Made by a program: the position numbers and the translations under genes. This document shows, one piece after another, positions 56,215 to 64,000 of a DNA stretch of 64,000 bases; within the stretch, counting starts at the first letter, position 1; each line of letters opens with the position of its first letter. The notes under the pieces were generated by a model, which saw nothing but the letters and a program-made list of their open reading frames with translations, was not told the origin of the DNA and ran no database searches. This stretch comes from Bacteroidales bacterium (GTDB taxonomy: Bacteria > Bacteroidota > Bacteroidia > Bacteroidales > F082), in the NCBI GenBank assembly GCA_024400305.1, contig JAKSMX010000002.1, forward strand, positions 62,001 through 126,000. Reading direction: 5' to 3'.

Positions 56215-56575
56215 ATGAAATCAAGTGATTACAAACAACTTATAGTATGGCATAAGGCTATGGATTTGGTAGTGGAGGTTTATTCTCTGGTGAAATTACT
56301 GCCTAAAGAAGAATTATATTCGTTATCAGATCAGATGAGACGGGCTTGTATCAATTCCATCTAATATTGCGGAAGGGTCAGGACGTAATTCTGATAAAGA
56401 ATTTATTCAATTTTTATCAATATCTCGAGGCTCATTGTGGGAACTTGAAACTCAGATAGAAGTTTGTGAAAAACTCAATTATATTGATAGTTACAAAACT
56501 TCAAAAACCAAAATTTTGATTGCAGAAATAAGCAAAATGCTAAATTCATTAGCCAACTCATTATCAAAAAAATAG
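56215..56575 (+). pseudogene. Four-helix-bundle protein (23S rRNA IVS-type), frameshifted
   Basis: Frame 1 from the ATG at 56215 reads MKSSDYKQLIVWHKAMDLVV and continues to LSDQMRRACINSI, then stops at 56362-56364. The matching continuation PSNIAEGSGRNSDKEFIQFL, SISRGSLWELETQIEVCEKL and the C-terminal helix follow in another frame to the TAG at 56573-56575. The family consensus at the junction is RRAxxSIPSNIAEGSGR, so two bases are missing from the serine codon before IPSN (near 56353). Otherwise all four helices are intact at the normal length of about 120 residues. The family occurs as free-standing genes and inside 23S rRNA intervening sequences and is related to Avd of diversity-generating retroelements; its function is unknown. 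It is bracketed by inverted repeats. Confidence 0.85.
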
Positions 56576-56597
56576 ACTTTAGCTTTTAGCTATAACA

Positions 56598-56635
56598 CTA
56601 AAAACTAAAGTCTAAAAACTAAAGACTAAAGTCTC
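56598..56635 (-). repeat. Right CTAAAGACTA repeat of the four-helix-bundle unit
   Basis: ACTAAAAACTAAAGTCTAAA and ACTAAAGACTAAAGTCTC are the reverse complement of the left repeat at 56121-56156 with roughly 80 percent agreement by eye. It abuts the tsf stop codon. Confidence 0.75.
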
Positions 56636-57631
56636 TTATCCGAGTTGGACTCTCTTGAAAGCTGTGACTGTGGCTTCCTTGTCGGCCTTCTGGATGAACT
56701 GGCGCACTGTGATTGTGCCGTCGATGAGAGACATCTGGTCAAGGAGGCAGTTCTCCTTGAAGAATTTTGCCACGCGACCTTTGGCGATGTTCTCAACCAT
56801 TGCCTGTTTCATGTTGGCGAGTGCTTCTTCAGTGACTCTCGTTCTGATTTCGCGTGCCTGTTTTGCCTGTTCCTCTGTAATCCAGCCTTTTGCCATGTTG
56901 GAGTCGATGTGAGCGTCTGAATCGACGTGTGCAGGGTTGATGCCGGCTTTCTTCAGTGCGACGTCAACGGCTTTGGCGGCCTGTTCCTGTTTCGTCTTTT
57001 CGACTGCCACTTCGTACTCGCGGGCCTTTGTCTCTGCCGGGACGTCGTTCTCGTCAACGGCGATCGGTGACATTGCTGCTGTGTGCATTGCAACTTCGTG
57101 AGCTGTCTCTTCGATACCTTCAAAGGCCTTGTTGAAGCCGACTATGGTGGCGAGGCGGTTGCCCTGATGGTTGTAGTTTGCAACGTAAGGAGCTTCGATG
57201 ACTTCGAGATGTTTGAGTTCTGTCTTCTCACCGGTCTTGGCTGTGAGGTCGGTGACGAGGTCGTTGACTGTGCGGCCGTTCATGGTGAAAGCCTTGAGTT
57301 CGTCGAGGTTCTTGATCTTGTTTTCGATGGCTGCATTGAGGAAGCTCTTTGCTGCGCCAACGAAGTCAGCGTTTGAACCCACGAAGTCTGTCTCGCAGTT
57401 GAGCATGATGACTGCGCCGTATGTGTGGTCGGCTGTTGTGGCTGAAATGACGACACCTTCAGCTGCTTCGCGGTCGGCGCGTTTCTCGGCGATTTTCTGG
57501 CCTTTCTTGCGGAGGAAGTCGATGGCTGCCTCTTTGTCGCCATTGCATTCAACGAGTGCTTTCTTGCAGTCCATCATTCCCGCGCCTGTCATCTGTCTGA
57601 GTTCATTGACTTGAGCTGCAGTAATATTCAT
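56636..57631 (-). CDS. tsf: Elongation factor Ts
   Basis: A 331-aa guanine-nucleotide exchange factor for EF-Tu. The N-terminal UBA-like domain and signature LRQMTGAGMMDCKKALVE open the protein, followed by two dimerisation-type core domains; NCETDFVGSNADFV is the second signature. It is longer than E. coli EF-Ts (283 aa), partly through the insertion around 160-210, as is usual in Bacteroidota. It is the last gene of the rplM-rpsI-rpsB-tsf operon. Confidence 0.97.
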   Translation of the reverse strand: MNITAAQVNELRQMTGAGMMDCKKALVECNGDKEAAIDFLRKKGQKIAEKRADREAAEGVVISATTADHTYGAVIMLNCETDFVGSNADFVGAAKSFLNAAIENKIKNLDELKAFTMNGRTVNDLVTDLTAKTGEKTELKHLEVIEAPYVANYNHQGNRLATIVGFNKAFEGIEETAHEVAMHTAAMSPIAVDENDVPAETKAREYEVAVEKTKQEQAAKAVDVALKKAGINPAHVDSDAHIDSNMAKGWITEEQAKQAREIRTRVTEEALANMKQAMVENIAKGRVAKFFKENCLLDQMSLIDGTITVRQFIQKADKEATVTAFKRVQLG

Positions 57632-57658
57632 TGTCCGTGTTTTTTTCTTTGTTAATAA

Positions 57659-58480
57659 TTAGTTTCTCTTATTGACAGCTTTGCGAGGACGGCGAGGGCG
57701 TTTCTCCTCTTCCTTTTCTTCCTCTTCGACTGTGTTGTCCAACATTTCCTCTTCAGCTTCTTCTTCGATTGCGTCAGAATCCTTCATGTTGTTCTTGCGT
57801 TCGTTCATGCCTTCCTCAATGGCTTCGACCATCTTGCTGACGATGAGTGCGATTGACTTTGAAGCGTCGTCGTTTGCCGGGATCGGGTGGTCGATGAGGT
57901 TAGGATTTGAGTTCGTATCGACGATGGCGAAGGTTGGGATGTTGAGTTTTCTCGCTTCTGCCACTGCGATATGTTCCTTGATGACGTCAACGACGAACAC
58001 TGCGCTCGGGAGGCGGTTGAGGTCAGCGATGGAACCGAGGTTCTTCTGGAGCTTCTCAAGTTCGCGCTCGACCTGGAGGCGTTCGCGCTTCGACAGGTTA
58101 CTGTACTGTGAGCTTGTCATCAGTTTCTGGAGGCTGGTCATCTTACGCACCGCCTTGCGGATAGTGGTGAAGTTTGTGAGCATGCCGCCTGGCCAGCGTT
58201 CTGTCACGAATGGCATGTTGACTCTTGAAACGAGTTCGGAGACGATGTCTTTAGCCTGTTTCTTTGTAGCTACGAAAAGGACTTTCTTTCCTGCTCTTGC
58301 CATCTGCTGAAGTGCCTGTGCCGCCTCGTCGATCTTGGCCTGGGTCTTGTACAGGTCGATGATATGGATACCGTTACGTTCCATGAAGATGTACGGCGCC
58401 ATGTTCGGATTCCATTTTCTTCTGAGGTGACCGAAGTGGCAACCAGCATCTAATAATTCTTCGAATGTTGCTTGTGTCAT
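57659..58480 (-). CDS. rpsB: 30S ribosomal protein S2
   Basis: A 273-aa protein. It starts TQATFEELLDAGCHFGHLRRKWNP after the Met, with IYMERNGIHIIDL-type strands (FMERNGIHIIDLYKTQ), RWPGGMLTNFTTIR and IVDTNSNPNLIDHPIPANDDA. The C-terminal 45 residues form a highly acidic then basic tail (EEEAEEEMLDNTVEEEEKEE, KRPRRPRKAVNKR). The frame is open to 58579, overlapping rpsI, but homology begins at the ATG at 58480, 22 bases after the rpsI stop. Confidence 0.97.
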   Translation of the reverse strand: MTQATFEELLDAGCHFGHLRRKWNPNMAPYIFMERNGIHIIDLYKTQAKIDEAAQALQQMARAGKKVLFVATKKQAKDIVSELVSRVNMPFVTERWPGGMLTNFTTIRKAVRKMTSLQKLMTSSQYSNLSKRERLQVERELEKLQKNLGSIADLNRLPSAVFVVDVIKEHIAVAEARKLNIPTFAIVDTNSNPNLIDHPIPANDDASKSIALIVSKMVEAIEEGMNERKNNMKDSDAIEEEAEEEMLDNTVEEEEKEEEKRPRRPRKAVNKRN

Positions 58481-58502
58481 GATTTCTTTTCCTTTTGATA
58501 GA

Positions 58503-58892
58503 CTAACGTTTACTGAACTGGAATTTCTTACGTGCACCTGGCTGACCTGGTTTCTTACGTTCGACCATACGTGGGTCACGACGCATCAGACCTTTGGCCT
58601 TGAGAATCGGACGATACTCGTCGTTGTTGATTTTGCAGAGTGCACGGGCGATTGCGAGACGGAGGGCTTCCGCCTGACCGTTGATGCCGCCGCCGTTGAG
58701 GTTGACCTTGATGTCATATTTCCCAAGGTTGTCTGTGAGCATCAATGGCTGTTCAACCACGTAATGCAGGATGCTTGTCGGGAAATAGACCTTGTAGTCA
58801 CGTTTGTTAACCGTAATGGTGCCGTTGCCAGCTTTCATGTAAATACGGGCGACGGCTGTCTTTCTTCTACCTAACGCGTTGATTACTTCCAT
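58503..58892 (-). CDS. rpsI: 30S ribosomal protein S9
   Basis: A 129-aa protein starting MEVINALGRRKTAVARIYMK, with NGGGINGQAEALRLAIARAL and the basic C-terminus GARKKFQFSKR that reaches the P-site tRNA. It is full length, 5 bases downstream of rplM and in the same operon. Confidence 0.98.
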   Translation of the reverse strand: MEVINALGRRKTAVARIYMKAGNGTITVNKRDYKVYFPTSILHYVVEQPLMLTDNLGKYDIKVNLNGGGINGQAEALRLAIARALCKINNDEYRPILKAKGLMRRDPRMVERKKPGQPGARKKFQFSKR

Positions 58893-58897
58893 TTTGC

Positions 58898-59347
58898 TTA
58901 TTTCTTAATTGTTAATACTTGTGGTTGCTGGGCCTCATGCTTGTGATTCGGTCCTTCATAAACGTAAAGATTACGGAAGATGGCATTGCCAAGGCGTGTC
59001 TTCGGGAGCATGCCTTTCACTGCGTGTTGGATGACGAATACAGGTTTCTTTTCGAGAAGATCCTTTACGGTTCTCACGCGCTGACCACCAGGATAACCTG
59101 TGTAGTGTACGTAAACCTTCTTGTCCATTTTGTTGCCGGTGAGGACTACTTTTTCGGCATTGATTACGATGACATTATCGCCACAATCACTGTGGGGAGT
59201 ATAGCATGCCTTCCTCTTTCCTCTTAAAACCTGAGCAATTTCTGATGCCATGCGGCCCAGAACTTGTCCTTCAGCATCAACGACATACCACTTCTTGTTG
59301 GCATGTTCCTTGTTGACGCTAACTGTTTTGTAACTTAATGTATCCAT
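58898..59347 (-). CDS. rplM: 50S ribosomal protein L13
   Basis: A 149-aa protein with the L13 hallmarks KKWYVVDAEGQVLGRMASEI, HSDCGDNVIVINAEKVVLTG and GMLPKTRLGNAIFRNLYVYEGP. It is the first gene of the rplM-rpsI-rpsB-tsf operon, which makes two ribosomal proteins, S2 and EF-Ts from one message. The promoter lies about 60 bases upstream. Confidence 0.98.
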   Translation of the reverse strand: MDTLSYKTVSVNKEHANKKWYVVDAEGQVLGRMASEIAQVLRGKRKACYTPHSDCGDNVIVINAEKVVLTGNKMDKKVYVHYTGYPGGQRVRTVKDLLEKKPVFVIQHAVKGMLPKTRLGNAIFRNLYVYEGPNHKHEAQQPQVLTIKK

Positions 59348-59408
59348 TTAATTTTTAATTAGTTTATGTGTTTTATTACACTATTTCCTTTTTGAAAATT
59401 TTGAGTTG

Positions 59409-59416
59409 CAAAAGTA
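59409..59416 (-). promoter_or_regulatory. -7 promoter box for the rplM-rpsI-rpsB-tsf operon
   Basis: On the minus strand this reads TACTTTTG, 61 bases before the rplM start. Within the 407-base gap 59348-59754 only this and the divergent promoter at 59679 are recognisable; 59480-59650 holds nothing I can name. Confidence 0.65.
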
Positions 59417-59678
59417 CGAATTATTTTCATACGAAAAACATTTCCAATGAATTAATTTTCAACATTTTTTAAGCACCGATTTTTTTCTGCCTTTACGCAA
59501 CGTGTTTTGTAAAAATGTTTACACCTTATTAATTAATGCGCTTCCTGATTCGAAAAAATGACGTGGGAAACAACCGGTCGCTCTGCCTTGAAAGATCGTT
59601 TTGCTTGGATTTCATTGCTGGCGAATTGCCAAATTCAAAAAAAAATAAAATTTTGATGCCGCATTAAGAAATTATTGA

Positions 59679-59686
59679 TACCTTTG
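59679..59686 (+). promoter_or_regulatory. -7 promoter box for the delta-60 repeat protein
   Basis: TACCTTTG, 68 bases before the ATG at 59755. Confidence 0.6.
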
Positions 59687-59754
59687 CAACTTGAAAATAA
59701 AGAATTTGTTTACAGAAAAAATTTAAAAATACTAATTAATTAAATGTTCTATTT

Positions 59755-61353
59755 ATGAAAAAATTATTACTTATCTCATTGATGCTGATTACTTTCAGCT
59801 TCGCAAACGCACAAGACATCCCCGGCGGCTTCGACCAGACTTTCGGAGAATGGGGCTTCACCACTCAGGAATTGAACAACCTCAGCGTTTTCATGACCGG
59901 AAAAGGCTCTGTGTCACTTCAGTCGGACGGCAAAATCGTCACCTACACACAGTTCGGCGAGGATTACGGAAAGTCGGATATTTTAATCATGCGCCACAAC
60001 CCTGACGGCACACTCGACACTTCATACGGCGACAATGGCTGCCTCCGCATGTCTCCGTTGAACAAGAGTTTCTTCTCTTTCGACTCGAAGATTGTCGAGG
60101 ACGACAACCTGCTCATCCTGGCTTATACTTACAGCGGCAGCGAAGGCGGCAACATGTTCCTGATGAAGCTCGACTCGAACGGCAACCCTGTGACATCATT
60201 CGGCACCAACGGCTACGTCACATTCAACAAACAAGCCGGTTGGACGTTGGTCGTCAGGTCAATGGCGGTGCAGCCTGACGGCAAAATCGTTGTCGGCGGC
60301 GAATACGGCGAAGGCGATTACTCATCATGCATCCTTCGTTTCATGCCTGACGGACAGCTTGACACTTCCTTCGGTGACAACGGCATGTTCATCAACGAGT
60401 CGCACGACCACCTGGGCTACCTTTCAATGTCAGTCGGTGAGAGTGTCTGCATCGCTCCTGACGGACGCATATACCTCTGCGGCTGGCGTGTCACTCCTGA
60501 CGAATACTGGGGATCGCCCTACGACAGCAAGATCGTCTGTGTTGACACCAACGGCAACCTCGTCACCACTTTCGGCGAAAACGGTGTTCTGGAGTTCAGC
60601 GTCAGCGAGGTCATCGATGTCATCCAGGATGCCGAGGTCCTTCCCGACGGAAAACTGCTCGTCGGCGGACAGTCCGAAATCTACGTTGAAGATCCGGGCG
60701 ACGGCCCGAACTACGAACTCTTCCTCGCAAAATTCAACGAGGACGGCTCATTCGACGAGAGCTTTGGCAACGATGGCGTGACAAAAGTCCAGTACCAAGA
60801 AGATTCCTACCACTACTGCTGTGAGATCGCTGTCGCCGAAGACGGACAGGTCTTCATCGGCGGCTACTTCTGGGACGAATTGAAGGACGTCCTCATCACG
60901 GGCTTCAACCCCGACGGCTCATTGAACCTGGAGTTCGGCGACCAAGGCTTCACGTACTTCTCGTTCGGCGGCACCAAGTCAAGCTGCATCACCGACCTCG
61001 CCATGCAGCCCGACGGAAAGCTCGTCGCCATCGGACACTACGAGCACGAGGAGACTTTCGCCGACTACCTTTTCTGCCGCTTCCACACATCACTGAGCCT
61101 TGATGATGATGTTGAGGAAAACACAATGGCCGAATACGTAAGCACCTATCCTAACCCAGCTGTCAACGAAGTCAGTTTCGTGAATCTCGAAAACGAATGC
61201 GTCGCCAACGTTTACGATGCCATGGGTCGTCTGGTCATGAGTGAGACCGTTTCAGCCAACGGCAAACTGAATGTTTCCGGACTTACTTCAGGCAACTATT
61301 TCGTCGAGTTGATCGACGGCGGTCAGATCATCAAAACAAGATTCATGAAGTAA
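59755..61353 (+). CDS. Secreted delta-60 repeat protein with T9SS sorting domain
   Basis: A 532-aa exported protein: signal peptide ending FANAQ, then about eight to nine copies of a roughly 55-60-residue repeat with the cores LQPDGKIV (or similar) and LDTSFGDNG, the delta-60 repeat, which forms a beta-propeller-like body (about 20-445). The last 80 residues are a type A type IX secretion sorting domain: STYPNPAVNEVSF, VYDAMGRLVM and GLTSGNYFVELIDGGQIIKTRFMK, the latter split by short linkers. It should cross the outer membrane by the T9SS and be attached or released at the cell surface. Its ligand or activity is unknown. It is monocistronic with its own promoter and terminator. Confidence 0.92.
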   Translation: MKKLLLISLMLITFSFANAQDIPGGFDQTFGEWGFTTQELNNLSVFMTGKGSVSLQSDGKIVTYTQFGEDYGKSDILIMRHNPDGTLDTSYGDNGCLRMSPLNKSFFSFDSKIVEDDNLLILAYTYSGSEGGNMFLMKLDSNGNPVTSFGTNGYVTFNKQAGWTLVVRSMAVQPDGKIVVGGEYGEGDYSSCILRFMPDGQLDTSFGDNGMFINESHDHLGYLSMSVGESVCIAPDGRIYLCGWRVTPDEYWGSPYDSKIVCVDTNGNLVTTFGENGVLEFSVSEVIDVIQDAEVLPDGKLLVGGQSEIYVEDPGDGPNYELFLAKFNEDGSFDESFGNDGVTKVQYQEDSYHYCCEIAVAEDGQVFIGGYFWDELKDVLITGFNPDGSLNLEFGDQGFTYFSFGGTKSSCITDLAMQPDGKLVAIGHYEHEETFADYLFCRFHTSLSLDDDVEENTMAEYVSTYPNPAVNEVSFVNLENECVANVYDAMGRLVMSETVSANGKLNVSGLTSGNYFVELIDGGQIIKTRFMK

Positions 61354-61377
61354 TTCGTATCAAAAAATATCAGAATG

Positions 61378-61407
61378 AAAAAGCCGGCGTAATACCGGCT
61401 TTTTTTC
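61378..61407 (+). terminator. Intrinsic terminator of the delta-60 repeat gene
   Basis: AAAGCCGG and CCGGCTTT pair around CGTAATA and are followed by seven T. Confidence 0.9.
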
Positions 61408-61432
61408 ATATTGAAAAACAACAAGGTCTCCA

Positions 61433-61654
61433 ATGTGCAGATACAGACAGTATAATCTTGCCGCAAACAGGTTGTACTATGCTTTGTATTATGCAGCTTC
61501 TTCAACATTGATTTCCAAGGGATTGATGTCTCATTCTCACTCGGGAATGCTGGCAATGATGCATCTGCATTTTGTTAAAACAGGAAAGCTCACAAAAGAA
61601 AATGGTGCTTGCACCAACTGTTGTTTGCCGGATAATCACACATTTCCCCGATAG
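61433..61654 (+). pseudogene. HEPN-domain gene fragment
   Basis: The 73-codon frame contains YNLAANRLYYALYYAASSTL, ISKGLMSHSHSGMLAMMHLH and FVKTGKLTKENG, the core helices of a PF05168-type HEPN protein (AANRLYYA and HSG...FVKTGKL are family landmarks). Intact relatives are about 125-135 residues; here the first helix or so and the C-terminal part are missing, and the end (CTNCCLPDNHTFPR) does not match the family, suggesting a frameshift. There is no nucleotidyltransferase partner gene. It fills most of the 395-base gap between the T9SS cargo gene and kbl and is probably the remains of a toxin-antitoxin-type gene. Confidence 0.7.
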
Positions 61655-61709
61655 TTTAAGTCCTCAAAATAAATTAAAGAAAACCGATACATTTTTCCAA
61701 CGGATTTTG

Positions 61710-61717
61710 TATTTTTG
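61710..61717 (+). promoter_or_regulatory. -7 promoter box for kbl-tdh
   Basis: TATTTTTG, 31 bases before the kbl ATG. Confidence 0.65.
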
Positions 61718-61748
61718 CGCCCAAGAATTATTTTAAAAAATAAATATC

Positions 61749-62936
61749 ATGTACACAAATTTCCAAAAGTACCTACAGCAGGAATTGGCTCAAATTGAAG
61801 CCGATGGACTGTACAAGAATGAACGTATCATCGAAAGCCCGCAGGGTGCCGAAATCCTTGTGAAAGGCAAGAAATGCTTGAACTTCTGCGCGAACAACTA
61901 CCTCGGTTTGGGCAACAACCCGGAACTCATCGCAGCAGCGAAGAAAGGCATGGACGAGCGCGGCTTCGGCATGGCCTCGGTGCGTTTCATCTGCGGTTGC
62001 CAGGACCTGCACAAGAAACTCGAACAGAAGATCGCCGAGTTCTTCGGCACTGAAGATACCATCTTATATGCAGCTTGCTTCGACGCAAACGGCGGCGTGT
62101 TCGAGCCGTTGCTCGGCGCCGATGACGCCATCATCAGCGACTCTTTGAACCACGCCTCCATCATCGACGGAGTCCGTCTCTGCAAGGCACAGCGTTTCCG
62201 CTACGCCAACGCCGACATGGCCGACCTCGAAAAACAGCTCCAGGACGCACAGAAATGCCGCTTCCGCCTCATCGTCACCGACGGCGTGTTCTCGATGGAC
62301 GGCAACGTCTGCCCTCTCGACAAGATATACGAACTCGCACAGAAATACGACGCGATGGTCATGGTTGACGAAAGCCACTCGGCAGGTGTCGTCGGCAAGA
62401 CAGGCCGTGGCGTGACAGAGCGATACAACCTCCGCGGCAAGATCGAAATCCTCACCGGCACCCTCGGCAAGGCGTTCGGCGGCGCGATGGGCGGCTTCAC
62501 GACAGGTCGTAAGGAAATCATCGACATGCTCCGCCAGCGCTCGCGTCCGTACCTCTTCTCCAACTCAATGGCACCGGGCCTCGTGGCGGCAGGCATCCGC
62601 ATGTTCGAGATGATGACCGAGACCAACGAGCTTCAGGACAAGCTCCACGCGAACACCGACTACTTCATCAAACAGATGCTCGCAGCCGGCTTTGACTGCA
62701 AGCCGTCGGAGTCAGCCATCTGCGCTGTCATGCTCTACGACGCACCGCTTTCACAGAAGTTCGCCGCCAAGATGCAGGAAGAAGGCATCTTCGTGACAGG
62801 CTTCTACTACCCTGTCGTCCCGAAAGGCCAGGCTCGTATCCGCGTCCAGATCTCGGCAGCACACGAGAAAGAACATCTCGACAAGTGCATCGCAGCATTC
62901 TGCAAAATTGGTAAAGAATTAGGTGTAATAAAATAA
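61749..62936 (+). CDS. kbl: Glycine C-acetyltransferase (2-amino-3-ketobutyrate CoA ligase)
   Basis: A 395-aa PLP enzyme that splits 2-amino-3-oxobutyrate with CoA to glycine and acetyl-CoA. Motifs: NFCANNYLGLGNNPELI, SDSLNHASIIDGVRLCKA with the ring-stacking His, VDESHSAGVVGKTGRGV, the Schiff-base lysine in GTLGKAFGGAMGGFTTG, and RIRVQISAAHEKEHLD. It is full length and close to well-known KBL proteins. It precedes the threonine dehydrogenase-like gene by 67 bases, so the two form the threonine-to-glycine pathway. It is paralogous to the enzyme at 2905-4164. Confidence 0.96.
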   Translation: MYTNFQKYLQQELAQIEADGLYKNERIIESPQGAEILVKGKKCLNFCANNYLGLGNNPELIAAAKKGMDERGFGMASVRFICGCQDLHKKLEQKIAEFFGTEDTILYAACFDANGGVFEPLLGADDAIISDSLNHASIIDGVRLCKAQRFRYANADMADLEKQLQDAQKCRFRLIVTDGVFSMDGNVCPLDKIYELAQKYDAMVMVDESHSAGVVGKTGRGVTERYNLRGKIEILTGTLGKAFGGAMGGFTTGRKEIIDMLRQRSRPYLFSNSMAPGLVAAGIRMFEMMTETNELQDKLHANTDYFIKQMLAAGFDCKPSESAICAVMLYDAPLSQKFAAKMQEEGIFVTGFYYPVVPKGQARIRVQISAAHEKEHLDKCIAAFCKIGKELGVIK

Positions 62937-63003
62937 TTTGAACCCTCTACAATCTCGTAGAGATTGCATATCAGTAGAGATTGCATATCAATAGAATTAA
63001 ATA

Positions 63004-63954
63004 ATGAAAAAGATATTAATCGTTGGTTCCGGCGGTCAGATCGGAACAGAATTGGTAAAGAAGCTCCGCGGCATCTACGGCAACCAGAATGTAGTAGCCA
63101 GCGACCTTCGCCCTTTGACAGGTGAGATTGTCGAGAACGGCCCGTTCGAGCGCATCGACTCGACACAGATAATGCAGATTGCTGAAGTAGTGAAGAAATA
63201 TGACATCGACACCATCTACAACCTCGCGGCGATCCTTTCGGCGACAGCCGAGAAGAACCCGATGCTCGGCTGGAACGTCGGCATCGGCAGCTTGGTAAAC
63301 TGCCTTGAGGTGGCACGTCTCTTCGGCTGCGCAATGTTCACGCCGTCGTCAATCGGCGCTTTCGGCGCATCGACACCGCGCGACAACACGCCCCAGGACA
63401 CAATCCAGCGTCCTAACACGATTTACGGCGTGACGAAGGTGACAGGCGAACTGTTGAGCGACTATTATTTCACGCGTTTCGGCGTTGACACACGTTCCGT
63501 CCGTTTCCCAGGCCTCATTTCAAACCTCACACTGCCGGGCGGCGGCACGACAGACTACGCAGTCGAGATCTATTATTCAGCCGTCAAAGGCGAGAAGTTC
63601 ATCTGCCCTATCGCTAAAGGAACGTTCATGGACATGATGTACATGCCCGATGCCCTCGACGCGATGGTCAACATCATGGAGGCCGACCCTAAAAAGCTCG
63701 TACACCGTAACTCATTCAACGTCACGTCGATGAGCTTCGACCCGGAGATCATCTACAACGCAATCAAGAAGTACTATCCGAAGTTCGAGATGGAGTACAA
63801 GTTCGACCCGATCCGCCAGGCCATCGCCGACTCATGGCCGAACAAGATGGACGACAGCTGCGCCCGCAACGAGTGGGGCTGGAATCCGAAGTACGACCTC
63901 GACAAGATGACCGTCGATATGATTGAGACGCTGAAGGTGAAACTGCTGAAGTAA
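63004..63954 (+). CDS. tdh: L-threonine 3-dehydrogenase, epimerase-type SDR
   Basis: A 316-aa extended SDR. The NAD-binding start is ILIVGSGGQIGTELVKKLR, and the active-site region has TPSSIGAFG and the YxxxK pair in YGVTKVTGELL. Bacteroidota use this UDP-galactose-epimerase-like type rather than the zinc-dependent Tdh. It oxidises threonine to 2-amino-3-oxobutyrate, the substrate of the upstream KBL. Location directly behind kbl supports that assignment over a sugar-nucleotide epimerase. The 67-base gap between the two contains near-tandem AGTAGAGATTGCATATC words. Confidence 0.92.
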   Translation: MKKILIVGSGGQIGTELVKKLRGIYGNQNVVASDLRPLTGEIVENGPFERIDSTQIMQIAEVVKKYDIDTIYNLAAILSATAEKNPMLGWNVGIGSLVNCLEVARLFGCAMFTPSSIGAFGASTPRDNTPQDTIQRPNTIYGVTKVTGELLSDYYFTRFGVDTRSVRFPGLISNLTLPGGGTTDYAVEIYYSAVKGEKFICPIAKGTFMDMMYMPDALDAMVNIMEADPKKLVHRNSFNVTSMSFDPEIIYNAIKKYYPKFEMEYKFDPIRQAIADSWPNKMDDSCARNEWGWNPKYDLDKMTVDMIETLKVKLLK

Positions 63955-63994
63955 AAAAAAATAACAAACTGATTATTAACCAAACATTTTGCCT

Positions 63995-64000
63995 ATGAGA
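63995..64000 (+). CDS. Possible start of a truncated gene at the window edge
   Basis: ATGAGA at the last six bases follows 40 A/T-rich bases after tdh and may start the next gene, but nothing can be said about it. Confidence 0.2.

Overview
The window looks like chromosome of a Bacteroidales-type bacterium (phylum Bacteroidota), probably host- or anaerobe-associated. The evidence is the recurrent TAnnTTTG promoter box 15-30 bases before start codons, the absence of Shine-Dalgarno sequences, the gene order porG-like/uppS/bamA/skp/skp, a DUF2723 protein, a type IX secretion (T9SS) sorting-domain protein, an Mfa-like lipoprotein and a SAM-II riboswitch before metK. Most of it is housekeeping DNA with islands of accessory genes and many intergenic hairpins.
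0-6 kb: a small 2[4Fe-4S] ferredoxin, an exported GH2 glycosidase, a MarR regulator, then a lipid-like block: an alpha-oxoamine synthase divergent from a short-chain dehydrogenase, followed by a two-domain VOC protein. 6-15.5 kb (minus strand): outer-membrane biogenesis (two Skp/OmpH chaperones, BamA, UppS, a PorG-like protein), a BamA/TamA-like barrel with rsgA, and dprA. 15.7-21 kb: a MurG-like glycosyltransferase (TTG start), lgt and the large DUF2723 membrane protein. 21-26 kb: tRNA-Gln and the rimP-nusA-infB operon.
26-32 kb: an accessory AAA+/DUF4143 ATPase behind three 22-bp palindromic repeats, a transglutaminase lipoprotein, purA and a Fur-family regulator. 32-39 kb: rsh, gap, an unexplained 0.5 kb stretch, an MntA/HepT toxin-antitoxin pair, an ABC ATPase, and metK under a SAM-II riboswitch. 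39-48 kb: mutS2 and nadE divergent from one another, an ECF sigma cassette with two small membrane proteins, cutC with a beta-mannosidase-like lipoprotein, and a RelE-type toxin-antitoxin pair.
48-64 kb: lepA (apparently leaderless), a small secreted protein with a C-terminal anchor plus an Mfa-like lipoprotein, two sodium symporters, cysS, a frameshifted four-helix-bundle gene between inverted repeats, the rplM-rpsI-rpsB-tsf operon, a delta-60-repeat T9SS cargo protein, a HEPN gene fragment, and kbl-tdh for threonine breakdown.
No CRISPR array, prophage, transposase or rRNA was seen. The most unusual material is intergenic: locus-specific runs of 7-9 base words forming hairpins between genes, one of which encloses the four-helix-bundle pseudogene.
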